A stretch of DNA of 64,000 bases from Phlebotomus papatasi (Eukaryota; Arthropoda; Insecta; Diptera; Psychodidae). Positions within the stretch are counted from its first letter, which is position 1; each line of letters starts with the position of its first letter. The stretch is taken from the NCBI RefSeq assembly GCF_024763615.1, contig NC_077222.1:43524001-43588000 (forward strand), written 5' to 3'. The notes under the pieces are model-generated. The model ran no database searches. It was not told the origin of the DNA and was given only the letters and a program-made list of their open reading frames with translations. The translations under genes and the position numbers were made by a program. Positions 1 through 11,308 of the stretch are shown here, piece by piece.

Positions 1-756
1 GTTAAAGATGGTAGATTAGCAACATATTACGCTTTGGGAAAATGTCGAGAAAATTACACCAAAGAACCATCAACTGCCCTTTGGTTTAATTACCACAACC
101 CCTAGGCATGAGTTGAGAAGTGCATTATTTGTTGGCGTAACAATATTTGGGAAATTTTAATTAATTTTCTTGGTTTATGGCGCAAGAATACTCACAAACT
201 GAGTTTAATGGAAATATGTATGTACTCCCTTGCAGAGAAAATTCATTAGCCCAATTTGCAATAACCCTTCAATTGAAGTATTATTCGAAACTTTTAACAT
301 GAGGTTACTTGCTATAATACGTCGTTATTAAGTTGAGAAATATAGTTGTGAAATATTTGAAAAGTATGTTGTCGAAAATTCTCTAAAAATTCCATTGAGA
401 CTTCATGATGAGAAACTTATAAATTGCCAAGAAAGCTTTTAAAATAATTTTCAGTTCAACGATATATAAAGATTTTACCATAAATTTCTATAAGTTACTT
501 AAAAAAAACTGTTATTCCAATCGGTTCAGATTCTTAATAAATTCGTTATCCGTAGAAAATATGAAATTCACGCATCTCTATACTTTATCATCACATATTT
601 AATGAGAACGTAGATTGTCGAAATAGGTTTTTGTATTTATTTCCAAATTTGAAAGGTGCAATAGGTACAATAGTTAGAATTATGGAATAGAACATCGGAA
701 AAATTAGTCATTTCCAGTGAAACTCAGTTTTCTAAATGTTTAAAACATATTTAAGG
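1..756. other. AT-rich intergenic, nothing recognised
   Basis: Only short open frames on either strand. I see no coding similarity, repeat end or RNA gene here. Confidence 0.5.
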
Positions 757-1352
757 TAGGGTAGACTTAGTAGTATGGAAAACTTAAACGTTTTATAATG
801 AGCATATTCTTATAGGAAATTTACTGCTCTACAACATTGCAGAAGACTATTTTCCTCTATCTCGATAGAAATGTGTTTTTCGAATTATTTTCTAAAAGTC
901 GATTTTGTGGAGATTCTCAAAATTGCTGGGGCAAATTTTGTCAGTATTCGGATAATTTGTGACGTTTTACTCTCGCAAACGTTAAAAATATCAAATAGAC
1001 ATATTTTTATAGGACATTTTTTAATAATGGGATTTATTGAAAAAGATAAATTTTGAATTTATTCCTCTACAACTTTGTCGAAGATAATTTTTCTCTATCT
1101 TAACGAGAAATGTGCTTATATTGAGGTAATCAGTATTGGTATTTTCTGTAAGCCAAATATTCCAAAAATAGGGCTAAAAATTTCATTATTTTTATTTTAC
1201 ATAATCCTTCCTCGAATCTCTTGAAACTTTGCAAGTTTAAGAAGGTTCATGAAGGCTATCTATAAAAAAATTTCAAGCCTGAGTCTCTTTTATTTTAGAA
1301 AATAGCGAATATTGAAATTTTCGTTTTGACAAATTTTGCCCCAGTCTCCCCT
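757..1352. repeat. Inverted-repeat element with an internal duplication
   Basis: The left end TAGGGTAGACT is matched by the reverse complement of the right end (TAGGGGAGACTGGGGC). Inside, a block of about 50 bp starting CTCTACAAC near 824 recurs near 1063 in direct orientation, so the interior is partly a diverged tandem duplication of roughly 240 bp. No transposase is seen, so it is probably non-autonomous. The phrase CTCTACAA...GAAG also occurs in the large modular elements of this window. Confidence 0.45.
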
Positions 1353-2283
1353 ATATTTCAAACTTATCGAATAATTTATAGAACATTCCAATTAATTAAT
1401 TAATTTATAGAACACAAAAGGAATTGTCCGGTATTCCGTAATTTGACAGCTGTCTCTAATCAATCTAGTTCAATAATAGTTTTAGACGTAATTGGATACT
1501 ATAAGCCCTATTGCAATTATATAAAAAAAAGTTTAAAGCTATTATAATTACAAAAAGCCTCATTAATTTCCAAATTTGGTATTAATTTTTTAATTGTAAT
1601 AATTTAATATTCAACAATTGAACATTATTTGCACATTAAAAACCAATTTGTGACAAAAAATTGAGTATACTATCCCCTCTTAATTATTTATTTTCGCTGA
1701 AAATTGCAAATAATATTTTTAAATTTAATCCTGAATTTACTATATAACATATGAGCGTAACGTAATCCTTTTAAATGGAGCATAATGAAAAATCCTCAAT
1801 ACTGAATTAAGAATTAAAAAAAAATTATGCCACTCCCAGTTTTGCTTAATGCTCGAATTCACTAGATTATAGCACTTTACAAATGTTTTTTTTTCTATAA
1901 CTTTTTAAGAGCATACTGGTTTACTTTCCTGATCCCCAATTGCAATGCAAAGCGGATTTAAACCGCTCAAATTGCTGCTTTACCAATTAGAGTTACCAGT
2001 TAGTGTTGCTAATTAGAGTCAAATTGGTACTTGACAATAAAAATCGTTAAAATGAATGAATCGTGATGATATGGGTGTGAATTCTGAAATTCAAGAGTTT
2101 TTCACGTGATTAATTCACAACTCTTAGAACGCCTTTTGTGAGTATTTCATGAGCTTTTCATACAAAGTGTCATGCGATATAGTCACGGTATCCTAAAATT
2201 TGCATGATAATTTTTGCTAAAGTATTTTAAGACGCTTAGATCAGACGTTCTCACATCAGTGTTCATCAGAATTCATACCCTGA
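1353..2283. other. AT-rich intergenic, nothing recognised
   Basis: No convincing coding frame, RNA gene or repeat boundary found. Confidence 0.45.
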
Positions 2284-2440
2284 AGGGGGATTCTGTACCA
2301 ATATGACAACGTCATATGATAGAGTTTTATGGTAAAATTCGGTGGCAGGACAGCATCAAAGCCCAGTGAGCATCGACCGGATATTACAAGGATCTCTATG
2401 AAGCTTTCAGTAACAGATATAAGTCGGATTTATGATTATA
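2284..2440. repeat. Partial MITE, related to the copy inside the mariner relic
   Basis: Starts with GGGGGATTCTGTA followed by a palindromic CATATGA tract and then GGCAGGACA. The same order is seen in the complete element at 38121-38350. The right inverted repeat is not recognisable, so this copy is truncated. Confidence 0.5.
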
Positions 2441-2479
2441 GTTGTTCCGAATTTACTATATAAAAAAAATTAAAATTTG

Positions 2480-2884
2480 TAACATGATTCTATCATACTT
2501 GTAAGTCCCAGACTTGCAGACTGCCAAACCCGGCGAGCATTTGACCATTTGACATCTTTTGATGTCACCTTTTCATCCATGGAGATGGCCTACTCCCGTG
2601 TCTTATGACGGAAGAAGATCATGGCATGGCCACTTTCCTCCCTCTTGCACGCATACGAGATTAAGGTTTCGCACCCCTGTACTTTAGCGGCGATCGCTAA
2701 TAAAGAGAGAGTATTAATTAAGAGACGGACGAGAGTGACTAGACTCTAACGAGGAAGGACGTACTGCGTGTAGACCAGAGGGAGTATCTGGTTGAAAGAG
2801 GGGAACGGGTGGTAGGTTTAAATCTCGTCCCTAACCTCCTTTCTAAGAGCTCTCAGATCCTTAATAATTCCTATGGTATGCGGG
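2480..2884. other. GC-richer segment of unknown origin
   Basis: Base composition is clearly richer in G+C than its flanks and includes CpG-containing stretches (for example GGCGATCGC near 2690). No long reading frame is present. It may be a fragment of a retrotransposon 3-prime region or LTR, but I cannot identify it. Confidence 0.3.
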
Positions 2885-3103
2885 TAGGGGGAAGTGGGGC
2901 ACCATTGAAAGTGAGGCACCTTTGTAATTGGGATTTTTCTCTTATTTTTAAATGGAATTGAGCCATATCATAATGTAATTTAGCATCTCAATCTGTTTGT
3001 GCACCTAAATTATACCAGGATAAGACTTAATTTTATTTAAAAATAGGTGAAAAATCCCAATTTCAAAGGTACCCCACTATTAAAGAGGCCCCACTTCCCC
3101 CTA
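2885..3103. repeat. Palindromic MITE, AGTGGGGC family, copy 1
   Basis: Ends are TAGGGGGAAGTGGGGC and its inverted complement GCCCCACTTCCCCCTA. The two halves are inverted over nearly the whole length, so a transcript would fold into one long hairpin. No coding capacity. Confidence 0.75.
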
Positions 3104-3129
3104 AAATTCTGACAGAAATAAATTTTACA

Positions 3130-3312
3130 TAGGGGGAAGTGGGGCACATTTGAATGTGGAGTACCTTTGAGCCTTATCGTGATATAATTTAGCTGCGCAA
3201 ACAGATTGTGAAGCTAAATTATATCACGATAAGGCTCAATTTTATTTAAAAATAAGTGAAAAATCCCAATTTCAAAGGTACCCCACTTTCAAATGTGCCC
3301 CACTTCCCCCGT
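3130..3312. repeat. Palindromic MITE, AGTGGGGC family, copy 2
   Basis: Second copy in the same family, only 26 bp after copy 1. The stem ATATAATTTAGCT...AGCTAAATTATAT is nearly perfect around a centre near 3203. Confidence 0.75.
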
Positions 3313-3433
3313 ACTGTTACAGAATTTCCCTACTGGTCACCTTGACTTTAAATTTCATCCGAAAATAAAAAGGATAAAGCAGTGATGAAATAGATAAGGA
3401 GAACGAAACGTCGTAATTTTAACTTATCTTATA

Positions 3434-3667
3434 CAATAGACTCTCGCTCAATCGGCTCTTTTTAAATCGGGCGAAGAATTTTGTTGACAATTTTCACATT
3501 TGATTTTGAAACAAATTTGCTCAAATTCGCTATAGTTCCTCTTACTTTATCATGATTCTTTATAAATGAATATTTTTTGTTGAATTTACAATGACTTTGA
3601 CGCCCGAATATTTCGATAATTTGGATGACATTTTGCCCCATGTGTCCGGTTGAGGGAGAGTCTACTG
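3434..3667. mobile_element. pogo/Tigger-like MITE, copy 1
   Basis: Left end CAATAGACTCTCGCTCAATC and right end GAGAGTCTACTG are inverted, flanked by TA on both sides. Ends starting CAGT with TA duplication are typical of the pogo/Tigger group of Tc1-mariner elements. At 234 bp it is the same length as the copy at 18250-18483. Confidence 0.75.
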
Positions 3668-3837
3668 TATCGATATATCGGAGACTAAAAATCGATATCC
3701 GTTTGGTCTATGCGGTCTATGTGTAACAAGATATGATAAAAATAAATCAATTAACCGGTACTTCATTATCATTTGGGACTGACTAATTAATTTGAGAAAT
3801 TATTCTATTAATATTTTTTTATGTACTTGGCTATTTC

Positions 3838-4125
3838 TTCCATTTTGTACATTGTTCAATTTAAAAGTTTGTTATTTTGTTATTCAGTTTACAATGTTTC
3901 GTGAAAAATGTCCATTCACTGTGGCAGTCGAGTCGGGGGTCACACCTCCCAAGAGCCGAAGGTCCTTCATACATTTATGACTTAAGTCGAGAGACAGCTT
4001 ACTGGAAAACAATAGAAATGTGGTTTAAGTATTATTTCGAATTTAATTACGCTAAACCTTCTCTCGGCTAATCCTTAGGTTTGTCAATGCCCGAACACTC
4101 TTATCAATTGCACCACGGACCCCCT
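3838..4125 (-). repeat. tRNA-derived SINE-like copy, interrupted
   Basis: On the minus strand it begins GGGGTCCGTGGTGCAATTG, an A-box-like tRNA 5-prime half, and continues with a segment shared with the copy at 57012-57203 (GGGGTCACACC... and the GTTTCGTGAAAAATG tail on the plus strand). A different repeat (about 3976-4079, ends with CGAGAGA motifs in inverted orientation) separates the two parts. Confidence 0.5.
3976..4079. repeat. Small inverted-repeat element inside the SINE copy
   Basis: The ends TTAAGTCGAGAGACAGCTTA and TTACGCTAAACC...CTCTCGGCTAA are inverted. Related sequence recurs at about 57245-57330 and 51925-52010. Confidence 0.45.
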
Positions 4126-5560
4126 CAATTTAAGAAATAGTCCTCTATAATAAGTTTATTAATTTTCTAAAAATATGTGAAATTGTTAAGAAACTCACCT
4201 AATATTTCAACCTAGTCCCCGGCAAGTGGCCTTCAAAGTTGAAGCTAATTTCTTACTTTCACACACAAATGCGTATGGAAATTTTTCTGCACTCGTGATC
4301 GTTATGTTAATTTTTTAAAAAGTGAAAAGTTTTCCCGTATTATAAGATACCTTTCCGTATGGAGGGATAAATATACTAAACTTTTGTTTAAATAAATTTT
4401 TTTCTTGGAGCACTGTGAGCTGAGTCCGAGATCAATTTAGGTATTGGCTTCAAATAGCTCCATATAAAAAGGCCAACTTGCCAGGCGCTTGATTTCAACT
4501 ATTTCACTACTTTATTTTGTTTATTAAAAATTTATGATTTCCATTTTATGCTGATGAAATTTCATTTTTTCTAACCATTTTAGGTCGCTCATAAACCAGA
4601 TTTAAGAGCGTGGGTCTTCGAATACCGAATGTCTATATCTCCAAGCATTTGGACAACAGCACGACGATAATTTGGATGACAAACTGCCCTCTCCTTAGAA
4701 GTTCGATTAATCACAATTACGTAAGGAAAGATATAACCTCTGTGAAAACATGACCAAATACTTGCAGATACATTAAATAAGGTTAACTGAAACAACTTGC
4801 TATAAAGGAGTCAAGATGGCCAAGAGCACAGTGTTCTTATAATTAATAATAAAAGTTGGTAAGAAAAATGGTATCTATTAATTTGCGACAGTCATTAAAT
4901 GCACATGTGCTGCAATATTCAGTTTTATGCAATCTCTGGACACTAAAAAAAAGATATAATGAATATACGGAATATAAAATTGGAGAAACTGTATGACAAA
5001 GAAGAATATTTCACATATTTCAAATTGTCTTTAAATCAAATAGAAGATATACGAGGTATCTCAATAAAGTTTTAAAACTGATTTAAAAAGAATCGGTAAA
5101 AAATCATGATACGTTCCTGAAATTTGTCTCTCTAAATTGTTCTAGTCCTAATCAACATGTACCAGGGAAACTTGGAATTTTGCTGGTGGAACATTTCTCT
5201 GGACACATTTGATTGAGACCAACCAAATATTGGTTTAAGCTCATTCAAAATGAATGAAATCCTTTACTGATCCTTTACCTATAGGAAGAAATCCACTTTA
5301 AATAGATATTGATTTAGATATTCTATTATTTAATTAATTGCTGCACCGATTTCAACAATTTCGAAGAATTTACATTGAGGTGCAAAAATGTTTTCAAGGA
5401 TCTGAGTAATTAGCTAAAAGTCTAAGCTGTATATTTACAGCTGTGAGCTTACAGGGTGATTAATCTATTTTAATTATCAGAAAATTTCTGGGGATTTCAA
5501 GCCAATTCTAAATCAAAAAAGTTGAATAAAAAAAACGAGAATTCTACCAACTTAATCCAT
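4126..5560. other. AT-rich intergenic with one relic element end
   Basis: No gene seen. At 4177-4203 there is a degenerate 3-prime end of the modular element family (ATTGTTAAGAAACTCACCTAAT). Confidence 0.4.
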
Positions 5561-5597
5561 TTCGTTTTATATCATTATCCTCTGGCATCCGGCCAAT

Positions 5598-5709
5598 ATT
5601 AGGTGAGATTCTAAACAATTTTTTTTTATTTTTTCCGAAAAATCTTGTTGAATAAGAAATTAGAGCAGTTAAGCCATGTGCAAACCTTAAGTCAGAAGCC
5701 CGTATAACA
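5598..5709 (-). repeat. Degenerate repeat tips: modular-element 3-prime end next to an ACGGGCTTCAGAC element
   Basis: ATTAGGTGAGATTCT at 5598-5612 matches the inverted 3-prime end of the modular family. The sequence to 5709 read on the minus strand (ATACGGGCTTCTGAC...) matches the left half of the MITEs at 9021 and 9480. Confidence 0.4.
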
Positions 5710-5961
5710 CAACATATTGTAGTTTTTTTTTCTTTATAAACAGTTGGGAAAAGGTTCCTCAAGGTTCTCCTAAAAATTAATTTAAATATTTTAAATTAGA
5801 TTTTGTACGTTTCTTTCGAACATAATTTCACCATAAACATATTTTCAATCCAATTTGAATTACTTTGAGCTTTATAAAGATCTTATAAGATTTAACAAAA
5901 GACCTTTAAAAAGCCATAAAATGCACTTTTCTTAAACTCAAACAAAGCATTTTACTTTTAA

Positions 5962-7683
5962 ATTCAGTTATCTTGAATCAAATTCGTGAAATTATACAAA
6001 TTTTGTATTTAAACCAAAATATCAAGGATTTGGATGAACTGACAGAAAAGTGTTATATGGGTGAAATGTAGACCAGAATGTTCTCTATAATTTTGCCGTA
6101 GAACTTGAACTCATCGATTACTCAGAAGCCAAGATAAGCGAGGTTTTTTGTTTCTTAACTCGTTTTTTCATCCAGAGTGCCCCAAGTAGTCATTTGTTGA
6201 ACTTCAACTATATCAAAGAATTGTTGTATTTTGCGGGACTTTCCATTTAAACCCCTATTTTAAGTGTCTTTGTGGAGTAGAGGCAGTCAAATTGGCATCT
6301 GAGTGATTTCAAAGCGTTATTATTGGAAAAATCAATTTTTTCACACTTAAACGGCAAAATCGGAGTGATAGCGTAGTCTGAGTGGAAAATGATGTATGGA
6401 CGAAATGTAGAGACAAATGTGCTCTACAATTATGTTGAAGTAATCATCAAAATCGGTTCAGCGACAGTCGAGATAATTGAGGTTATGTGATATTGAAATT
6501 GGTTTTTCGACTGTGGCGCCCCTGGTGTTGGTCCCACGAAGTTCAAACATTATAGAAAGTTGTAGCATTTGGTGAGATCTTTCGTTTAAGCCCTCATTCA
6601 TCAAAATCGGTCACATAGAACCGGAGATATGATTTTTTGAATTTCGTGAACTTTGACCCTTCATATCTCCAGTTCTATTGAAACCACAGCGCACATACGC
6701 ACCATTTTGGAAACGTCCTAGACTGGACTACAACATACTAAAATTTCATTAACTTGCACAATGCCGTTTTTGAGAAAAGTGACTTTGAATTTCGATGAAT
6801 TTTGACGCTATCACAGCGCCACCTGTGGTGACTTTTTGAACTTCCATCTGAAAGTGCTCATTGAGACGAAACCAAAAAGGTAAAATTTAGGTCGCTATGT
6901 TAATTAGAACCGGAGATAGAGGCCGGTCAATGTTCGAACTTTGACCCCTTATAGCTCGGGTCAGGGGTTTTAGATCGACTTAAGGTTTTTTTTGTTTGAT
7001 AGGTACAATCAACGGCTACAACATACTAAAATTTCAGCCCGATGCACAATGGAATTTTTGAGTTATTTAACTTATAAGATTTAAAAATTTTCTTTTTAAT
7101 AATAGCGCCCCTAGCGGTGGTTTTATGAACTTGCGATGTTAGAAGGGGAAGTGGCATTTCATGAGAGCTTTCCAAAAAGCCCTCACTTTTTAAATTCTGA
7201 CAATTAGAACCGGAGTTATGGCCATTTTAAAAAAATTTTTTTGGACCCTTATAGCTCGGGTCAGGGGGGTCGGGGGACCTTAAGTTTGGTATTGATGGAA
7301 AGCTCTAAGGCCCAGCTATAACATACTAAAATTTGAGTCCGCTGAATGCCATAGGGGCGGAGCTATTGAGAAAACAAAAAAAGGGGGGTCTTCAAAATGG
7401 CGGAAGGAGGGGTGGGGGGTGGGGGGTCAATGCACCAAGTTGCAATTTTTACCCGATATATAATCTTTGCCGAAAACCGCAAGTCGATATCTTTTTTAGT
7501 TTAGGAGCTATTAAGCTCCAAAGAGCGGCCGGCCGGCCGGCCGGCCGGGAAAGTAAAATAGCCACATATATATTCGTGATCAGGAAGTGCTGAAACACAT
7601 TTTGGCCAAGTTTGAGGTCGATCGGACGACATGAAATTTTGTTAGGATTATAGTAGGTGAGATTGTTAAGAATCTCACCTAAT
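5962..7683 (+). mobile_element. Large modular Helentron-like (HINE) element, copy A, 5-prime truncated
   Basis: Same sequence and orientation as the full-length copy at 34853-36677. From the shared motif ATTCAGTTATC to the CACCTAAT terminus both are exactly 1722 bp, with the same GGCC repeat block (here near 7528) and the same poly-G tracts. The 5-prime tip (AAAGGGACAGATAATCCTAA) is missing. It ends with the inverted motif GTTAGGATTAT followed by a hairpin TAGGTGAGATT / AATCTCACCTA and AAT. Contains four diverged modules of about 300 bp. It encodes no protein I can support; the 86-codon frame near 7333 has no ATG start. Confidence 0.75.
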
Positions 7684-9020
7684 AACTGCAAACGTATTAA
7701 ATCGTAAAGAACCAATTTTGATAATAATCTTCAGCAAAATTGTAAAATGCAATCAAAAGTGCACTTCATTTATACGATACTTCCTGATTTGATTGCAATT
7801 TGGAGAAATACCTCAATCAGATTCCTCAATTCTAAGTTTAATTAAAATTTACTTTTAAATTCAGTGGACTCACCGAAACATTATTTATCATTAATTAAAC
7901 TTGTCAATTGATCAATTCACCAAATAAATGAGTTTATCTTACACGTATTTGCTCCATTCAGAAGTTTATTGGGAGTATCTGGATAATCTTAGCTTTTTCT
8001 CATTTATTAGATTTTAATTCGTACTAAATGATTATTACCGTTTAACGACTATTATACAATGCATTAATCCAAAGACAATAACGACAAATTTATATACCGT
8101 GAAACAATTAATTAACTTGGAAAAATAGAACAAGTGCTTGAGCTTTGGATCACATTTCAATGTTTAATATGAAGAAGATAAGATTTTTTCATGATTTTTT
8201 TTTGGCATTGGGAATTATTCTCAGCAAAGTTCAGTATTATATTCTTTAAAGCACTTTATGTGTCTCTTAACTCAATAAGATTCCCTTGATGTGCTTCTAA
8301 AAAAAAAAGAAACTTCCTTACAAAATTAATTCACAAACTTTGCCACTTGACTCTTCATCTTCTGATGAATACAAAATGATATTTTTTGCAATTTGATAAG
8401 CTAAGTGAAATTTTTCAGTGTCAAAATTGCCTTGAGGCCCAATTAGATTTCCAAAAGCGAGAATTCTACCCAACTTTCAATTAATGAGAAATCGTTCTGT
8501 GCTCCAATTTGATATTTACATCACACTTTTTTTTGTGAACTCTGGGAAACTTTTTCTGCAAAGAAATGAGCTTGTTGGTAATTATTATCCAAGAAACATG
8601 AGGAAAGTGTTTGCCAGGGTGGAAAATCATCTCTTTTCTGTGTACTCTGAAAAGTAATCCACCTAAAAATGAATGAATGTGATTCTTTTAGCACTATTGC
8701 TAGTTTTTTAATTTCTCATATTCAAAGATGTAGTACATGAACATTGCATTATGTATAACTTTGTAATAGTAGGATGAATGAGAGATGAAAGTGGCTAAGA
8801 CGAGTCTAATCCTAATCTTTATACCGATTAACATCTTTACAGTAAATTAAATATGCTGTACATAAATGAAATCTTCAGCTTGATTTTTTTTTATAAATAG
8901 TACCAAAAAAATTCAAATTTTGAACGTTGTTTCACTTTTGACTTCTTTCGTACACATCAATAAAACCCATTTTCAAATTAAAGAAAAAAACAGGTAAATC
9001 TATGAAAGCTTATTGTAGGT
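7684..9020. other. AT-rich intergenic, nothing recognised
   Basis: No open frame, repeat end or RNA gene that I can support. Confidence 0.4.
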
Positions 9021-9230
9021 TATACGGGCTTCAGACCTAAGGCTTAGCTATCTGGCTTAACTTCTCTAATTCCTCATCAAGCATGATTTTTTAGGAAATT
9101 GTTGTTTAGGATTGAATATTAAGGGCAAATGATTCATTTGATTTTGAAAAATCAATAAAATGGCTTGTTATTAAGATTTTTGAGACCTTCGGAAAATGGG
9201 CTAAACCTCCGGTCTGAAGCCGGCATTATA
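9021..9230. repeat. MITE with GGCTTCAGACC ends, copy 1
   Basis: Left TATACGGGCTTCAGACC and right GGTCTGAAGCCGGCATTATA are inverted repeats. A second copy lies in direct orientation at 9480-9698. Confidence 0.65.
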
Positions 9231-9270
9231 CTCTTTATGTAAGCCAATTCAGAATGTCTGCAAAGATTTA

Positions 9271-9474
9271 CGCGGTATTACTTGTGGCCTGTCTTTACTT
9301 ATGACCTTGTCGCAATTTTTGTCAGAAAATTATTCTGAATACCAAAAAATGTAATGTTCTATTAAAACACATAAAATATTTTTAATTTTGAGGTTTTTCG
9401 AAATAATTTTATGATATTAAAAAGTTTTTGCTAGGAGGCCATAAGTAAAGAGAGAGGCTACAAGTAATGCCGCC
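9271..9474. repeat. Inverted-repeat element between two MITE copies
   Basis: About 40 bp imperfect inverted ends: left GCGGTATTACTTGTGGCC, right GGCTACAAGTAATGCCGC. Internally AT-rich, no coding. It sits between the two direct MITE copies at 9021 and 9480. Confidence 0.6.
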
Positions 9475-9479
9475 ACCCT

Positions 9480-9698
9480 TATACGGGCTTCAGACATAAG
9501 GCTTAGCCAAAATGGCTTAAGAGCTCTAATTTCTTATCAATCATGATTTTCTGGGAAAATTTAATTTAGGATTGGATTATTAAAGATAAAAAATTTATTA
9601 GACTCTCAAAAAGCAATTAAATATTACACGCTATACAGGATATTAAGACCTACAGGAACTGGGCTAAACCTCTAGTTTGAAGACCGCTTAATGGGCAT
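9480..9698. repeat. MITE with GGCTTCAGAC ends, copy 2
   Basis: Left end TATACGGGCTTCAGACATAA is close to copy 1; the right end (GGGCTAAACCTCTAGTTTGA) is more diverged. Same orientation as copy 1. Confidence 0.6.
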
Positions 9699-9778
9699 AT
9701 ACAGTAGAGTTTCAGAAAAATATCACAAAATGGCAGACTAATGAGCAACAATGATTAGAAAACAAGTTTCAAATTCTG

Positions 9779-9823
9779 GACCAGTTGGACCAGTTGGACC
9801 AGTCATGGACCAGTCTGAACCAG
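9779..9823. repeat. Short minisatellite, GGACCAGTT unit
   Basis: Four to five copies of a unit around GGACCAGT(T), the later ones spaced unevenly. The minus frame across it gives a Thr-Gly-Pro run, which is a repeat artefact. Confidence 0.6.
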
Positions 9824-10022
9824 AAACAAGATTACCATTGTTCACAGAGAGTTGATAGGGAAGAGGAAGGGGGAGAGCAAACTCCATTTCCCGCAAAAAG
9901 GAAGCCACATCAGAACGCCAAATAAATAAAAAAAATTTAGTCACAGAAATTATTTATTGCAGAAAGTTTTTTGTTAATTGCCTTAAAGTTATCTAAACGT
10001 GTGTAAACTCAGTTATCTATAT

Positions 10023-10165
10023 CAGGGGTGTGCAAGAACCGTTTGAAACCGAATAAACGTCAAAATAAGTTTGTCAAGTAGCGTTTTGATCATTGACGAT
10101 TGACGTACAAGGTACAAGTTTCATTTGACGTTTGTTGTGTTTCAAACGGTTCTTGCACACCTCTG
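10023..10165. mobile_element. hAT-type MITE with perfect 8-bp target duplication
   Basis: The left end CAGGGGTGTGCAAGAACCG is inverted at the right end (CGGTTCTTGCACACCTCTG), with 26 of 27 terminal bases matching. It is flanked on both sides by ATCTATAT (10015-10022 and 10166-10173), a perfect 8-bp duplication. The CAGGGGTG terminus plus 8-bp duplication is the hAT signature. At 143 bp it can only be a non-autonomous element. Confidence 0.9.
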
Positions 10166-10217
10166 ATCTATATGTACCCAGGAAAGACATCATCCTTGTC
10201 CCCAATCGAGACACAGT

Positions 10218-10339
10218 CCCAGAGCCATTTTCGAGTGAGTGTAAAAAGATTTTTTTTTGTAAAGGATGATTATTTAATTATAAATAAATTCACCTCTTCA
10301 GCCACTGATGAAGGTGCGTAGAGTACCGAAAGCTCTGGG
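10218..10339 (+). ncRNA. Hammerhead-ribozyme-like fold, probably degenerate
   Basis: CTGATGA (10305-10311) is followed by a hairpin GGTGC/GTACC and then GAAA (10328-10331), the order of the hammerhead core. GCTCTGGG (10332-10339) can pair perfectly with CCCAGAGC (10218-10225), which would be stem III of a type III fold. Against activity: one extra A lies between CTGATGA and stem II, the position expected to be U next to stem III is C, and no clear stem I is seen. A similar core lies at 46131-46164. Confidence 0.35.
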
Positions 10340-10407
10340 AAGAAAAAAATTTTATTCTGTCCTGAACCTCCTTCCATCCGACGGTCACCGGATTTCTTTT
10401 TTGAACT

Positions 10408-10870
10408 AATGAGTAAAGCGTCTCGTCAATGCAGTCCCTAATTGGCAGAATCTGCAACTCGTAATTCTTATCGTAAAAAATACTTATCTAAAAAAATCAA
10501 TTTTCATAGGGGAATGTAGGTATGGTCTTCTCCTTGATTTACAAAAACCTAGTTCGTCATTTTTTAGCCATAAGATAGATAAGTATTAAACGATATTAAC
10601 CTTATGAGACGAGATGAAAAATGGTAACTCAGCTTTTGGTGCAAAGAGAAAATTCGCATCGTTTGAAGCAATCCCCAATTGGCCAGAAATCTGCAGCTTG
10701 TAATTCTCATCTAAAAAAAAATAATTTTCATAAATGTTTTCATAGTACAATTAAGAAAGCCCGAAGAAAATTGTAAAATCTGAACTTTTTTTCAAGGTTT
10801 TTGAAAAAAATTGCAGTTTTGGGACAAAATTTTGATTTTGATCCAAAAATAGTTAAGGGAGTTTACTGAA
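10408..10870. repeat. Dispersed AT-rich repeat, paired with 32595-32830
   Basis: Shares ordered phrases with the region near 32600: ACTAATGAG, AGTCCCTA-TTGGC, ATCTGCAGC-GTAATTCT, GAAGAAAATT and AAGGTTTTTGAAA. No ends or coding frame identified. The block is partly duplicated internally (the phrase around ATCTGCA occurs near 10450 and 10690). Confidence 0.45.
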
Positions 10871-10904
10871 TTTTGGTGGACAAAAATTAGTAATATTCTC
10901 GGTC

Positions 10905-10942
10905 ATTTATTTTTATTTATTTATTTATTTATTTATTTATTT
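10905..10942. repeat. TTTA microsatellite
   Basis: Eight to nine tandem copies of the tetranucleotide TTTA. Confidence 0.8.
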
Positions 10943-11308
10943 GTGTTTTTTTTAAGAATATTAAGGTAAAGAAAGAAAACTCCGTGCGGTTAAATCGCTC
11001 GTCGAGATCTAATGAGGAACGTAGTCATTCGTGGAGGAGCTAAAAGTTGTGAGTTGTTTCTTCGAGTTGAGAGATCACTGTATTGATCGATTGTATGGTC
11101 ATGTTCAGCGCATGAATAGAAAAAGATTCCTCAGAAAAGCTATGCAAGCCATTGTGAGGAGGCGTTGACCTCGAGACACACCTAAGATTCGAACCCAATT
11201 TGTCATATGACATTGCCAGAGCGTTACAGAATTCCCCTCTAAGGGGTTTCTCTAACTTTGTGAGAACGTGAGAAGTGCTAAAAATGAGAAAATACCGAAA
11301 CTTGTCAC

